Part shown: piece after piece, positions 1 through 11,700 of the stretch
How the letters are laid out: the number at the start of each line of letters is the position of its first letter
How positions within the stretch are numbered: position 1 is the stretch's first letter
Assembly (NCBI RefSeq): GCF_022539665.2
Contig: NW_026712516.1
Coordinates: 20,566 to 84,565 of the forward strand
Reading direction: 5' to 3'
From: Daphnia carinata
Lineage: Eukaryota; Arthropoda; Branchiopoda; Diplostraca; Daphniidae
Length of the DNA: 64,000 nt
Notes under the pieces: model-generated
What the model was told of the DNA's origin: nothing
Databases searched by the model: none
What the model saw: the letters and a program-made list of their open reading frames with translations, nothing else
Position numbers and translations under genes: made by a program

Positions 1-242
1 ACATTGAATACACGTATATTTGATGCTGTTTGAATGTAGATATTGAAACTCACTGTATCACACTATATTCACATTGAATACACGTATATTTGATACTGTT
101 TGAATGTAGATCATAAAACTGATTCTATAACACTATATTCACATTGAATACACGTATATTTGATGCTGTATGAATGTAGATCATGAAACTGATTTTCTAA
201 CACTATATTCACATTGAATACACGTATATGTGATGCTGTTTG
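1..242. repeat. 70-bp satellite array, block 1 (left edge of window)
   Basis: About three and a half 70-bp monomers run from the window edge to the copia insertion. They contain the invariant parts of the repeat (TGAATACACGTATATTTGAT, TTTGAATGTAGAT). One monomer at 161-180 carries the variant GCTGTATGAATG instead of GCTGTTTGAATG. The same variant appears on the far side of the copia element, which links the two flanks. The array is entered mid-way, so its true left limit is unknown. Confidence 0.97.
238..242. repeat. Left target-site duplication of copia element (GTTTG)
   Basis: Five satellite bases directly before the LTR. The right copy at 5740-5744 reads GTATG, one mismatch. The uninterrupted satellite reads GCTGTTTGAATG, so the two flanks rejoin in phase once one pentamer is removed. 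Confidence 0.75.
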
Positions 243-585
243 TGTTGAAGTATAATATCAAACTCATGCACTTCCTTGTATTACTGGTTATCCCGACCCG
301 TTTGTTATTGTTAGAGTTGTCACACTCAAGCGCATTATTGTATTGCTGTTTATTTCGCCCTCTCCAAGGCTGCCTCTAAACAGCATACCGAGTCCTGGCA
401 AGTCTGTCAAGCTGAAGAGAAACGACTCAGATCTCTCGCTCTCTTGTTCCAGATCTCAGCAAGGTACATTCCTCTTTCCTGATGTGGTTTAACTTGATAT
501 GTTGGTCTTGCAATACATTCTACTCAAGCAGTCATCAACTTATCGTGCCCTTGTTAACTTACACTACCAATTAATAATTCCAACA
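243..585 (+). repeat. 5' LTR of copia element (343 bp)
   Basis: It begins TGTTGAAGTATAATATC and ends AATAATTCCAACA, giving a TGTTG/CAACA terminal inverted repeat. It is repeated at 5399-5739 almost without change. The differences are TGTTGAAG/TGTTAAAG, CCCGTTT/CCCTTTT, TATTTCG/TATTCCG, ATTCCTC/ATTACTC, and CTACTCAAGCAG against CTACTGTCAG. The LTR should carry the element's promoter and polyadenylation signals, but I see no clear TATA box. Confidence 0.95.
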
Positions 586-599
586 GGTTATGGGCCCAG
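586..599 (+). other. Primer-binding site, complementary to initiator-Met tRNA anticodon region
   Basis: GGTTATGGGCCCAG starts right after the LTR terminal CA. It is the reverse complement of the conserved anticodon stem-loop of eukaryotic initiator tRNA-Met (CTGGGCCCATAACC), not of a tRNA 3' end. Drosophila copia uses this kind of half-tRNA primer. This supports the LTR boundary and the copia assignment. Confidence 0.85.
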
Positions 600-655
600 G
601 TATTACGTGACTATTGATTATATTTAACTATATTTGTTTTATTGTAGTGTGAAAA

Positions 656-799
656 ATGACGACCACAACTGGCACGACCAAAGATATCATCAAGTTTGAC
701 GGTTCAAACTTTCCATCATGGAGATTCGGGATATGGATCTTTTTGGAAAAGAACAAACTTACGAGAGTTGTTGATGGAAGTGAAACTGAGCCCAAACCG
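656..799 (+). pseudogene. Copia Gag, N-terminal exon-like fragment
   Basis: The first ATG after the leader opens a frame with the typical copia Gag start: a KFDGSNFPSWRF stretch at residues 13-24, then a LEKNKL segment. This is the conserved FDG-x-N-(F/Y)-x-x-W motif of the Gag N-terminal domain, which builds the particle. Similarity to Gag stops at codon 48 (..GSETEPKP), exactly before a GTAATA donor-like sequence. The open frame runs on to 928, but that tail is unlike Gag. The rest of the domain resumes at 1297 in a compatible phase. The fragment cannot make a working Gag alone. Confidence 0.85.
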
Positions 800-1296
800 G
801 TAATATCACCTATAAATCATCAGACATATACATATTCCAAAACATGGCTGACAAGATGCTTGCTGAGATATGATTTGCTGAATTGCTTTCTTTCCACTGG
901 AAATCTGGTGATGCGGGTACAGCACTAATTGCAACCCAGTACTTAACACATTTCCACTTTAAAACCAAGTGATGCGAGTTAAAGCAATTCCTGCAAAATG
1001 TGTAAATATTCCACTAAACAGTGATGCAAGCCCTCGAATACTTATGTAACATAAGTGAATATACCCACTAAATAGTGATGTCTTGCTTTCAAACGACTTA
1101 CGCAATGTAAGTGAATTCACCACTGAGAGTGATACAAGTCTCAATAACCTATGCAACATAAGTTAACACAATCATTGTGTATTATGATGCAACTAAAATC
1201 AACCAAAATGATCCGTCATAATATTGACGTTAACAAGTACCAAACACACCAGCATTACTGACTATTGACTATATTTCTATCTTCTCAAAATTCTAG
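800..1296 (+). other. Intron-like block interrupting copia gag (497 bp, GT...AG, phase 0)
   Basis: The block starts GTAATATC after codon 48 of gag and ends TTCTCAAAATTCTAG. Before the end lie branch-point-like TTACTGAC/TTGAC and a pyrimidine-rich stretch. Both edges fall on codon boundaries, so removing it joins the two Gag halves in frame. The block contains stops and an approximately 54-bp minisatellite. Two readings fit: a spliced intron, or a short insertion that landed in gag and carries or created splice-like ends. LTR elements normally lose introns during reverse transcription, which makes a conserved intron unexpected. Only the sequence fit is seen here; splicing is inferred. Confidence 0.6.
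907..1190. repeat. Minisatellite of about 54 bp with hairpin in each unit
   Basis: GTGATG or GTGATA recurs at 909, 969, 1021, 1075 and 1129, spacings 60, 52, 54 and 54, inside diverged units that also share CCACTRA and a dyad. The dyads are ACTTATG-TAA-CATAAGT (about 1040-1056), ACTTAC-GCAAT-GTAAGT (about 1096-1112) and CCTATG-CAA-CATAAG (about 1148-1162). The units lie entirely in the intron-like block and are unrelated to the 70-bp satellite. Confidence 0.75.
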
Positions 1297-1719
1297 ATCT
1301 TGGATGAATCTGGATCGATAGTTAACAACGAGCACATCGAGAATTGGAAGCAGAAAGATGTTGATGCTAGATCAGCCATCTATTCAACAATCAAAAGTGA
1401 TTTACAAGTCACACTTCATGGATGTCACACTGCTGTTAAGATGTGGGAGAAAATCCAGACAGAATATGCAGAGACGGCAGCCGAGAACAAACACCTCTTG
1501 ATGGCCAGATTCTTCGAATATAAATTTCAAGAAGGTCAATCAGTTATGGGGTTCATATCGACTATTGAACAAATGGCAGCACAACTTCGAGAGTTGGATT
1601 CTCCAGTTTCAGATCTACAAATTATGGCCAAGATCATTATGTCCTTACCACCAAGTTTTAGACATTTTCACTCTGCCTGGGACAGCGTGCCATCAAACGA
1701 CAAACCATCATGCTGCTAA
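1297..1719 (+). pseudogene. Copia Gag, central part
   Basis: The frame resumes right after the AG at 1295-1296 and encodes the classical copia capsid region (UBN2/DUF4219-type). It shows ENWKQKDVDARSAI near the start, a KMWEKIQTEY block, and later LRELDSPVSD and IMSLPPSFRHF. No ATG opens it, so it depends on joining to 656-799 or on the intron being removed. It ends at a TAA at 1717-1719 after a one-base shift near 1704, in a GACAAACC context where an A appears to be missing. Gag continues in the overlapping frame from 1710. Copia Gag and Pol are normally one continuous frame, so the shift looks like decay or an assembly indel rather than programmed. Confidence 0.88.
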
Positions 1720-2969
1720 CCTCACGTCTCATCAAGGAAGAGAAAATGACAAAGCTATACAACAAAGACAAGCCTGATCCAGGAGACTCAGCTTACTTCG
1801 CGGGGAACTCGGCTCAACCATTCAAACTACAAAATCCGTACGAGCGCCAGTATTTCACGCAGCCAAGTGGAAATTTCAGAGGAAGCTACTCGAGCCAACG
1901 AGGAAGATTCCGTAATGGTGGAAGAGGACACAACTACCGAGGAAGAGGAAATGGGCGTTCCTGGCCCATTTGTGACTACTGCCACTTCCCCGGCCACTTG
2001 ATCTCAGAGTGCCGCAAGCGAAAGCGAGCAGAAGGAATGCAGCAAACGTCCCAAGAAAAGCCAAATCATCAACAACAAGACTTTGGCTATTCCTCTTCAA
2101 TCTCCTTTGCTGCCAGACGATCATTCGATTGGTTTGCAGATTCCGGCGCAACTCACCATATGACAGATAAGCGCTCAATCTTGTGGAACTTTGAAACAGT
2201 GGAACACAATACCTGGTCTGTTTCCGGAATTGGCGGTGTAAAACTCTACGCTCATGGAAAGGGTGACGTTCACCTAATATCTACTGTGAATGGCCAAATC
2301 CTTCGAGGCACTATCAAAGGAGTGCTCTACGTACCCGAGATCGGAACAAACCTTTTTTCCATTGTCTCGGCAACTGAATCTGGATCCGAAGTACATTTCG
2401 TGGATGAAACCGTATCTTTCTCAAGGGGAGGAAGAATAGAAATCGAAGGCCAGAGAGTCGGCAACACACTTTACTACCTGAACATCGGAGCACAAGAGGT
2501 GCCTCAGTGTGAAGCCTACACAGCAAAAAAAGGCACAACACTCACCACCTGGCACCAACGCTTCGCCCACCTAAACTGCAGCAACGTTCAAAAAATGGTA
2601 TCCACAAACTGCGTTGAGGGACTTGGAACACCAATCAATGATGTCGATGCCTCCGTGCCATGCCATGGATGTGCACTTGGAAAAATGCATCGTTTTTCTT
2701 TTCAAGCTGGAAGGACAAGAGCAACAGAAGTTGGGCAACTGGTCCACTGCGACATCTGTGGACCCATGCAAGTGACCACCCCAAGCGGTTCACGTTACTT
2801 CGCTGTTTTCAAGGATGATTACAGTCGATGGACCGTTACAAGAATTCTCAAACTGAAATCACAACTGACTGAAGCTCTACAAGATTTCGTTGCACAAGTA
2901 AAAAATGAGACAGGAAAGGAGGTGAAAACCATTCGCTCGGACAATGGAGGAGAATTTCTTTTCAGGTGA
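1710..2969 (+). pseudogene. Copia Gag C-terminus (zinc knuckle), protease and N-terminal integrase
   Basis: This 419-codon frame continues Gag-Pol after the first frameshift. Residues 58-84 are Arg/Gly-rich, a likely nucleic-acid-binding tail. A CX2CX4HX4C zinc knuckle, CDYCHFPGHLISEC, lies at 88-101. The aspartic protease active site WFADSGATHH places its DSG at 144-146. The GAG-pre-integrase zinc domain has His 282 and His 287 with Cys 318 and Cys 321. The integrase core begins at HCDICGP (Asp 348) and reaches IRSDNGGEF (Asp 411). The frame then breaks at about 2957 by an extra base in a TTTCTTTT context and stops at 2967-2969. The third integrase catalytic residue lies in the next frame. 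The ATG at 1710 is internal and not a real start. Confidence 0.93.
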
Positions 2970-5391
2970 ACTTGTACGTTGGTTAAGGAAGCTGGGCATT
3001 TGCCATGAAACAAGCACTCCCTACACGCCTCAGCAAAACGGTGTAGCTGAGAGAGCAAACCGGACTCTCATGGAGGCTGCTAGAAGTCAAATGTATGCCA
3101 AGAAAATACCTATTGAACTGTGGGGGGAATCGCTAGCCTGTGCGACTTACGTTCTAAATCGATCCATATCAAGTTCTTCTGACAAAACACCTTTTGAACT
3201 CTGGTTTAAAAGAAAACCCATTGTCTCCCATCTCAGAATCTTTGGAGCCCTGGCTTACGTACACGTCCCGGACTCTACAAGGAGGAAACTCGACGCCAAA
3301 GCTCAAGAGTGCATCATGGTGGGATACAGCGAAACCTCGAAGTCATACCGAACCTGGAACCCAACTACACGCAGAATCATCACCAGTCGTGATGTGGTGT
3401 TCGATGAAGGGAAGTACATCACTACCAAAGAATCATCTGATTACCAGATCACTTTTCCATCCGAAGAGCAGGTTGAAATGAGAGAAGAAAATGAGATGAA
3501 ACACATCTTTCATTGTGGGGATGAAAAGGCGGCGCCAATTAGCAAACCAGGTGAAAACATTGAATCAGCACCAGATCCTGATCCGGAAGGAACAACAACT
3601 AACAAGGAGGTGGACGATGAAGATGCATGGCAAAACCAATCGGTACTAGACAACGGTGAAGAACGTCAAGACGCGGAAAGGCATGGAATGCAGTACCTGG
3701 AACATCAACCTGACGCCCCAATCACTACACTCAGACGGTCCACTCGCACCCGAGTACTGACAGAAAAATACAAACAATACATGGGACTGGCTTCAATGGC
3801 GTCCGAAGGTACGGAGCCTCAAACCCTGGAAGAAGCCATGTCGTCCAAGGACGGGGAACTATGGAAAGCTGCCATCCAAGAAGAATTTGATTCATTAATG
3901 AAGAATGGGACATGGATTCTCACGACTCTTCCAGAAAACCGAACAACAATTAAGAACAGGTGGTTATTCAAAGTGAAGGCAGGACACAACAACACTCCGG
4001 AACGCTTCAAGGCAAGACTTGTAGCCAAGGGCTACACACAGAGGCAAGGGTTTGATTATGAGGAAACCTACGCCCCAGTAGTCAAACACGACACCCTGAG
4101 GATCACCTTAGGGCTAGTTGCCTCACTTGATCTCGAAATGATACAACTTGACGTCAAAACAGCGTTTCTATATGGCCACCTTGAAGAAGAAATTTACATG
4201 GATCAGCCGGAAGGGTTCGTCACAGCTGGAATGGAGTCTCAAGTATGCAAACTGGTAAAGTCTCTATACGGCCTAAAACAGGCACCAAGATGCTGGAATA
4301 TAAAATTTAATGAATTCCTTTTGAAGTTTGGTCTCACGCGTTCCACTGCTGACCAGTGCATTTACTTCCGTCGTCAAGGGGAGGAATTTACAGTTGTAAT
4401 TATATTTGTTGACGACGGATTAGTCTGCAGTAACAAGAAGGAAACTCTTCACAGCATCCTGGAACACCTGAGAGCACAGTTTGAAATGCGAACTATGCCA
4501 GCTGATCGATTTCTCGGACTAAATATCCTGAGAAACCGCGAACAACGACTCCTTTCCGTCACACAAAATCACTTTACAGAAACCGTTCTTCGGAAGTTTA
4601 ACATGTCCGATTGCAATCCAAGGTCAACTCCAGCAGATCCAGGTACAAAACTCAGCTCAGAAATGGGACCGAAAAGTGACGAAGAAAAGAGAGCGATGTC
4701 ATCAGTGCCGTACCAGGAAGCAGTGGGATCGCTAATGTATATCATGACAATGACTCGACCTGACATTGCATACGCAGTGGGTCAAGTTGCTCAACACTGC
4801 CAAAATCCTGGTCCTGCTCATTGGAATGCCATCAAACGAATCCTGTCATACTTAGCTGGAACTCTTCACTATGGTATATGCTTTACCCCTAAAGAGTCAA
4901 GTTCAATTACAGGATACGCAGATGCTGACTATGCCGGAGACCTTGAAAAAAGACGATCAACCACCGGATTTGTTTTCCTACTCCATGGAGGTCCCGTAGC
5001 TTGGGCAAGCAAGCGCCAATCGTGCACAGCCTTATCAACAACAGAGGCCGAGTACATGGCAGCTTGTGAGGCGTCGAAAGAAGCAAACTGGTTGTCTCGG
5101 CTGCTACACGAAATCACAGGACAGGAGGTCAACCCCATCAAACTTCTCAGCGACAATCAGAGCGCCATACGGCTTGTATACAACCCGGAATATCATCAGC
5201 GCACCAAGCATATTGATGTCAAATTCCACTTTGTGCGTGAGCAACAAAGTAAGGGAATTGTTGACATCAAGTATGTAAGCGGAGAAAAACAAATAGCCGA
5301 CATCTTCACAAAACCACTTCCAGCCCCTCGATTTCAACAACTGCGGAATGGACTCGGAATAATGAAGTCTCTGTCAGGGCATTCCGTTTGA
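2944..5391 (+). pseudogene. Copia Pol: C-terminal integrase, reverse transcriptase, RNase H
   Basis: The 815-codon frame carries the rest of Pol. The integrase Glu is at residue 36 in PQQNGVAERANRT. An acidic linker follows (about 175-255). Reverse transcriptase (RVT_2 type) spans about 320-560, with catalytic Asp 403 in QLDVKTAFLYG, the SLYGLKQAPR motif at 440-449, and FVDD at 488-491, the usual copia form of YVDD. RNase H runs from GYADADYAGD (about 657-666) through ALSTTEAEYMA (696-706) to LLSDNQS (Asp 737) and ends with the DIFTKPLP signature. The TGA overlaps the polypurine tract. All catalytic residues are intact, so apart from the upstream shifts this half is coding-competent. Confidence 0.95.
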
Positions 5392-5398
5392 GGGGAGG
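5390..5398 (+). other. Polypurine tract of copia element
   Basis: GAGGGGAGG lies directly before the TG of the 3' LTR and overlaps the pol stop codon. This is the expected primer site for plus-strand DNA synthesis and confirms the LTR boundary at 5399. Confidence 0.9.
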
Positions 5399-5739
5399 TG
5401 TTAAAGTATAATATCAAACTCATGCACTTCCTTGTATTACTGGTTATCCCGACCCTTTTGTTATTGTTAGAGTTGTCACACTCAAGCGCATTATTGTATT
5501 GCTGTTTATTCCGCCCTCTCCAAGGCTGCCTCTAAACAGCATACCGAGTCCTGGCAAGTCTGTCAAGCTGAAGAGAAACGACTCAGATCTCTCGCTCTCT
5601 TGTTCCAGATCTCAGCAAGGTACATTACTCTTTCCTGATGTGGTTTAACTTGATATGTTGGTCTTGCAATACATTCTACTGTCAGTCATCAACTTATCGT
5701 GCCCTTGTTAACTTACACTACCAATTAATAATTCCAACA
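5399..5739 (+). repeat. 3' LTR of copia element (341 bp)
   Basis: It begins TGTTAAAGTATAATATC and ends TTCCAACA. It is about 98-99% identical to 243-585 and 2 bp shorter because of the CTACTGTCAG difference. The GTATG duplication and satellite in the expected phase follow directly. Confidence 0.95.
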
Positions 5740-8700
5740 GTATGAATGTAGATATTGAAACTAACTGTATCACACTATATTCATATTGAATACACGTATA
5801 TTTGATACTGTTTGAATGTAGATCATAAAACTGATTCTATAACACTATATTCATATTGAATACACGTATATTTGATACTGTTTGAATATAGATCATGAAA
5901 CTGATTCTATAACACTATATTCACATTGAATACACGTATATTTGATGCTGTTTGAATGTAGATATTGAAACTCACTGTATCACACTATATTCGCATTGAA
6001 TACACGTATATTTGATGCTGCTTGAATGTAGATATTGAAACTCACTGTATCACACTATATTCACATTGAATACACGTATATTTGATGCTGTTTGAATGTA
6101 GATATTGAAACTCACTGTATCACACTATATTCACATTAAATACACGTATATTTGATGCTGTTTGAATGTAGATCATGAAACTGATTCTATAATACTATAT
6201 TCACATTGAATACACGTATATTTGATACTGTTTGAATGTAGATCATGAAACTGATTCTATAACACTATATTCACATTAAATAAACGTATATTTGATACTG
6301 TTTGAATGTAGATCATGAAACTGATTCTATAACACTATATTCACATTGAATACTCGTATATTTGATGCTGTTTGAATGTAGATCATGAAACTGATTCTAT
6401 AACACTATATTCACATTGAATACACGTATATTTGATGCGGTTTGAATGTAGATCATGAAACTGATTCTATAACACTATATTCACATTGAATAACCGTATA
6501 TTTGATGCTGTTTGAATCTAGATATTGAAACTGATTCTATAACACTATATTCACATTGAATACACGTATATTTGATGCTGTTTGAATGTAGATATGGAAA
6601 CTCACTGTATCACACTATATTCATATTGAATACACGTATATTTGATACTGTTTGAATGTAGATCATAAAACTGATTCTATAACACTATATTCATATTGAA
6701 TACACGTATATTTGATGCTGTTTGAATCTAGATATTGAAACTCACTGTATCACACTATATTCATATTGAATACACGTATATTTGATGCTATTTGAATGTA
6801 GATATTGAAATTCACTGTATCACACTATATTCACATTGAATACACGTATATTTGATGGTGTTTGAATGTAGATCATAAAACTGATTCTATAACGCTATAT
6901 TCATATTGAATACACGTATATTTGATACTGTTTGAATGTAGATCATGAAACTGATTCTATAACACTATATTCACATTGAATACACGTATATTTGATGCTG
7001 TTTGAATGTAGATATTGAAACTCACTGTATCACACTATATTCACATTGAATACACGTATATTTGATGCTGTTTGAATGTAGATCATGAAACTGATTCTAT
7101 AACACTATATTCACATTGAATACACGTATATTTGATGCTGTTTGAATGTAGATATTGAAACTCACTGTATCACACTATATTCGCATTGAATACACGTATG
7201 TTTGATGCTGCTTGAATGTAGATATTGAAACTCACTGTATCACACTATATTCACATTGAATACACGTATATTTGATGCTGTTTGAATGTAGATATTGAAA
7301 CTCACTGTATCACACTATATTCACATTAAATACACGTATATTTGATACTGTTTGAATGTAGATCATAAAACTGATTCTATAACACTATATTCATATTGAA
7401 TACTCGTATATTTGATACTGTTTGAAAGTAGATCATAAAACTGATTCTATAACACTATATTCACATTGAATACACGTATATTTGATGCTGTTTGAATGTA
7501 GATCATGAAAGTGATTCTATAACACTATATTCACATTGAATACACGTATATTTGATGCTGTTTGAATTTAGATATTGAAACTCACTGTATCACACTATAT
7601 TCACATTGAATACACGTATATTTGATACTGTTTGAATGTAGATCATGAAACTGATTCTATAACACTATATTCAAATTGAATACACGTAGATTTGATGCTG
7701 TTTGAATGTAGATCATGAAACTGATTCTATAACACTATATTCACATTGAATACACGTATATTTGAGACTGTTTGAATGTAGATATTGAATCTCACTGTAT
7801 CACACTATATTCACATTGAATACACGTATATTTGAGACTGTTTGAATGTAGATATTGAAACTGATTCTATAATACTATATTCACATTGAATACACTTATA
7901 TTTGATGCTGTTTGAATGTAGATATTGAAACTCACTGGATCACACTATATGTACATTGAATACACGTATATTTGATGCTCTTTGAATTTAGATATTGAAA
8001 CTCACTGTATCACGCTATATTCACATTGAATACACGTATATTTGATACTGTTTGAATTTAGATCATGAAACTAATTCTATAACACTATATTCACATTGAA
8101 TACACGTATATTTGATACTGTTTGAATGTAGATCATGAAACTGATTCTATAACACTATATTCACATTGAATACACGTATATTTGATACTGTTTGAATGTA
8201 GATCATGAAACTGATTCTATAACACTATATTCACATTGAATACACGTATATTTAATGCTGTTTGAATGTAGATATTGAAACTCAATGTATCACACTATAT
8301 TTACATTGAATACACGTATATTTGATGCTGTTTGAATGTAGATATTGAATCTCACTGTATCACACTATATTCACATTGAATACACGTATATTTGATACTG
8401 TTTGAAGGTAGATCATGAAAGTGATTCTATAACACTATATTCACATTGAATACACGTATATTTGATGCTGTTTGAATGTAGATATTGAAACTCACTGTAC
8501 CACACTATATTCACATTGAATACACGTATATTTGATACTGTTTGAAGGTAGATCATGAAAGTGATTCTATAACACTATATTCACATTGAATACACGTATA
8601 TTTGATACTGTTTGAATGTAGATCATGAAACTGATTATATAACACTATATTCACATTGAATACACGTATATTTAATGCTGTTTGAATGTAGATATTGAAA

Positions 8701-11700
8701 CTCACTGTACCACACTATATTCACATTGAATACACGTATATTTGATACTGTTTGAAGGTAGATCATGAAAGTGATTCTATAACACTATATTCACATTGAA
8801 TACACGTATATTTGATGCTGTTTGAATGTAGATCATTGAAACTGATTCTATAACACTATATTCACATTGAATACACGAATATTTGATGCTGTTTAAATGT
8901 AGACATCGAAACTCACTGTTTCACACTGTATTTACATTGAATACACGTATATTTGATGCTGTTTGAAAGTAGATATTGAAACTCACTGTATCACACTATA
9001 TTCACATTGAATACACGTATATTTGATGCTGTTTCAATGTAGATATTGAAACTCACTGTATCACACTAATTCACATTGAATACACGTATATTTGATACTG
9101 TTTGAATGTAGATCATGAAACTGATTCTATAACACTATATTCACATTGAATACATGTATATTTGATGCTGTTTGAATTTAGATATTGAAACTCACTGTAT
9201 CACACTATATTCACATTGAATACACGTATATTTGATACTGTTTGAATGTAGATCATGAAACTGATTCTATAACACTATATTCACATTGAATACACGTATA
9301 TTTGATACTGTTTGAATGTAGATCATGAAACTGATTCTATAAAACTATATTCACATTGAATACACGTATATTTGATACTGTTTGAATGTAGATCATGAAA
9401 CTGATTCTATAACACTATATTCACATTGAATACACGTATATTTGATGCTGTTTGAATGTAGATATTGAAACTCACTGTATCACACTATATTCACATTGAA
9501 TACACGTATATTTGATACTGTTTGAATTTAGATCATGAAACTGATTCTATAACACTATATTCACATTGAATACACGTATATTAGATGATGTTTGAATGTA
9601 GATCATGAAACTGATTCTATAACACTATATTCACATTGAATACACGTATATTTGATGCTGTTTGAATGTAGATATTGAAACTCACTGTATCACACTATAT
9701 TCACATTGAATACACGTATATTTGATACTGTTTGAATTTAGATTATGAAACTGATTCTATAACACTATATTCACATTGAATACACGTATATTTGATGCTG
9801 TTTGAATGTAGATATTGAAACTCATTCTATAACACTATATTCACATTGAATAAACGTATATTTGATGCTGTTTGAATGTAGATATTGAAATTCACTGTAT
9901 CATACTATATTCACATTGAATACACATATATTTGATACTGTTTGAATTTAGATCATGAAATGATTCTATAACACTATATTCACATTGAATACACGTATAT
10001 TTGATGCTGTTTGAATGTAGATCATGAAACTGATTCTATAACACTATATTGACATTGAATACACGTATATTTGATACTGTTTGAATGTAGATCATGAAAC
10101 TCACTGTATCACACTATATTCACATTAAATACACGTATATTTGATACTGTTTGAATTTAGATTATGAAACTGATTCTATAACACTATATTCACATTGAAT
10201 ACATGTATATTTGATGCTGTTTGAATGTAGATGTTGAAACTGATTCTATAACACTATATTCACAGTGAATACACGTATATCTGATGCTGTTTGAATGTAG
10301 ATATTAAAACTCTCTGTATCACACGATATTCACATTGAATACACGTATATTGGATGATGTTTGAATGTAGATCATGAAACTGATTCTATAACACTATATT
10401 CACATTCAATACACGTATATTTGATGCTGTTTCAATGTAGATATTAAAACTCTCTGTATCACACTATATTCACATTGAATACACGTATATTTGATGATGT
10501 TTGAATGTAGATATTGAAACTCACTGTATAACACTATATTCACATTTAATACACGTATATTTGATGCTGTTTGAATGTAGATATTGAAAATCACTGTATC
10601 ACAATATATTCACATTGAATACACGTATATTTGATGCTATTTGAATGTAGATATTGAAACTCACTGTATCACACTATATTCACATTGAATACAAGTATAT
10701 TTGATGCTGTTTGAATGTAGATATTGAAAATCACTGTATCACAATATATTCACATTGAATACACGTATATTTGATACTGTTTGAATGTAGATATTGAAAC
10801 TGATTGTATAACACTATATTCACATTGAATACAAGTATATTTGATGCTGTTTGAATGTAGATCATGAAACTGATTCTATAACACTATATTCACATTGAAT
10901 ACATGTATATTTGATGCTGTTTGAATGTAGATGTTGAAACTCACTGTATCACACTATATTCACATTAAATACACGTATATTTGATGCTGTTTGAATGTAG
11001 ATCATGAAACTGATTCTATAACACTATATTCACATTGAATACATGTATATTTGATGCTGTTTGAATGTAGATGTTGAAACTCACTGTATCATACTATATT
11101 CACATTGAATACACGTATATTTGATGCTGTTTGAATGTAGACATTGAAACTCACTGTATCATACTATATTCACATTGAATACACGTATATTTGATGCTGT
11201 TTGAATGTAGATATTAAAACTCACTGTATCACACTATATTCACATTGAATACACGTATATTTGATGCTGTTTGAATGTAGATCATGAAACTGATTCTATA
11301 ACACTATATTCACATTGAATACACGTATATTTGATGCTGTTTGAATGTAGATATTGAAACTGATTCTATAACACTATATTCACATTGAATACACGTATAT
11401 TTGATGCTGTTTGAATGTATTCTATAACACTATATTATTGAAAACGTATATTTGATGCTGTTTGAATGTAGATATTGAAAATCACTGTATCACAATATAT
11501 TCACATTGAATACACGTATATTTGATGCTGTTTGAATGTAGATATTGAAACTCATTGTATCACACTATATTCACATTGAATACACGTATATTTGATGCTG
11601 TTTGAATGTAGATATTGAAACTCACTGTATCACACTATATTCACATTGAATACACGTATATTTGATGCTGTTTGAATGTAGTATCACAATATCATGAAAC

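Larger units (their letters stand above)
243..5739 (+). mobile_element. Ty1/copia LTR retrotransposon, 5.5 kb, structurally complete, coding broken
   Basis: The element has two LTRs with TG...CA ends, a primer-binding site next to the 5' LTR, a polypurine tract next to the 3' LTR, and gag-PR-IN-RT-RNase H order. Integrase before RT is diagnostic of Ty1/copia. It sits in satellite at the pentamer GTTTG (238-242), repeated as GTATG (5740-5744), consistent with a 5-bp target-site duplication with one mismatch. The LTRs differ at about four substitutions and one short complex indel over 341-343 bp, so the insertion is fairly recent. The reading frame is split by an intron-like block (800-1296), a one-base frameshift near 1704 and another near 2957, so this copy is probably not autonomous unless some breaks are assembly errors. 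Confidence 0.95.

Noticed and set aside
2944..2969. Programmed frameshift at the copia integrase
   Set aside because: The break is inside the integrase catalytic domain, where programmed shifts are not expected; an indel is simpler.
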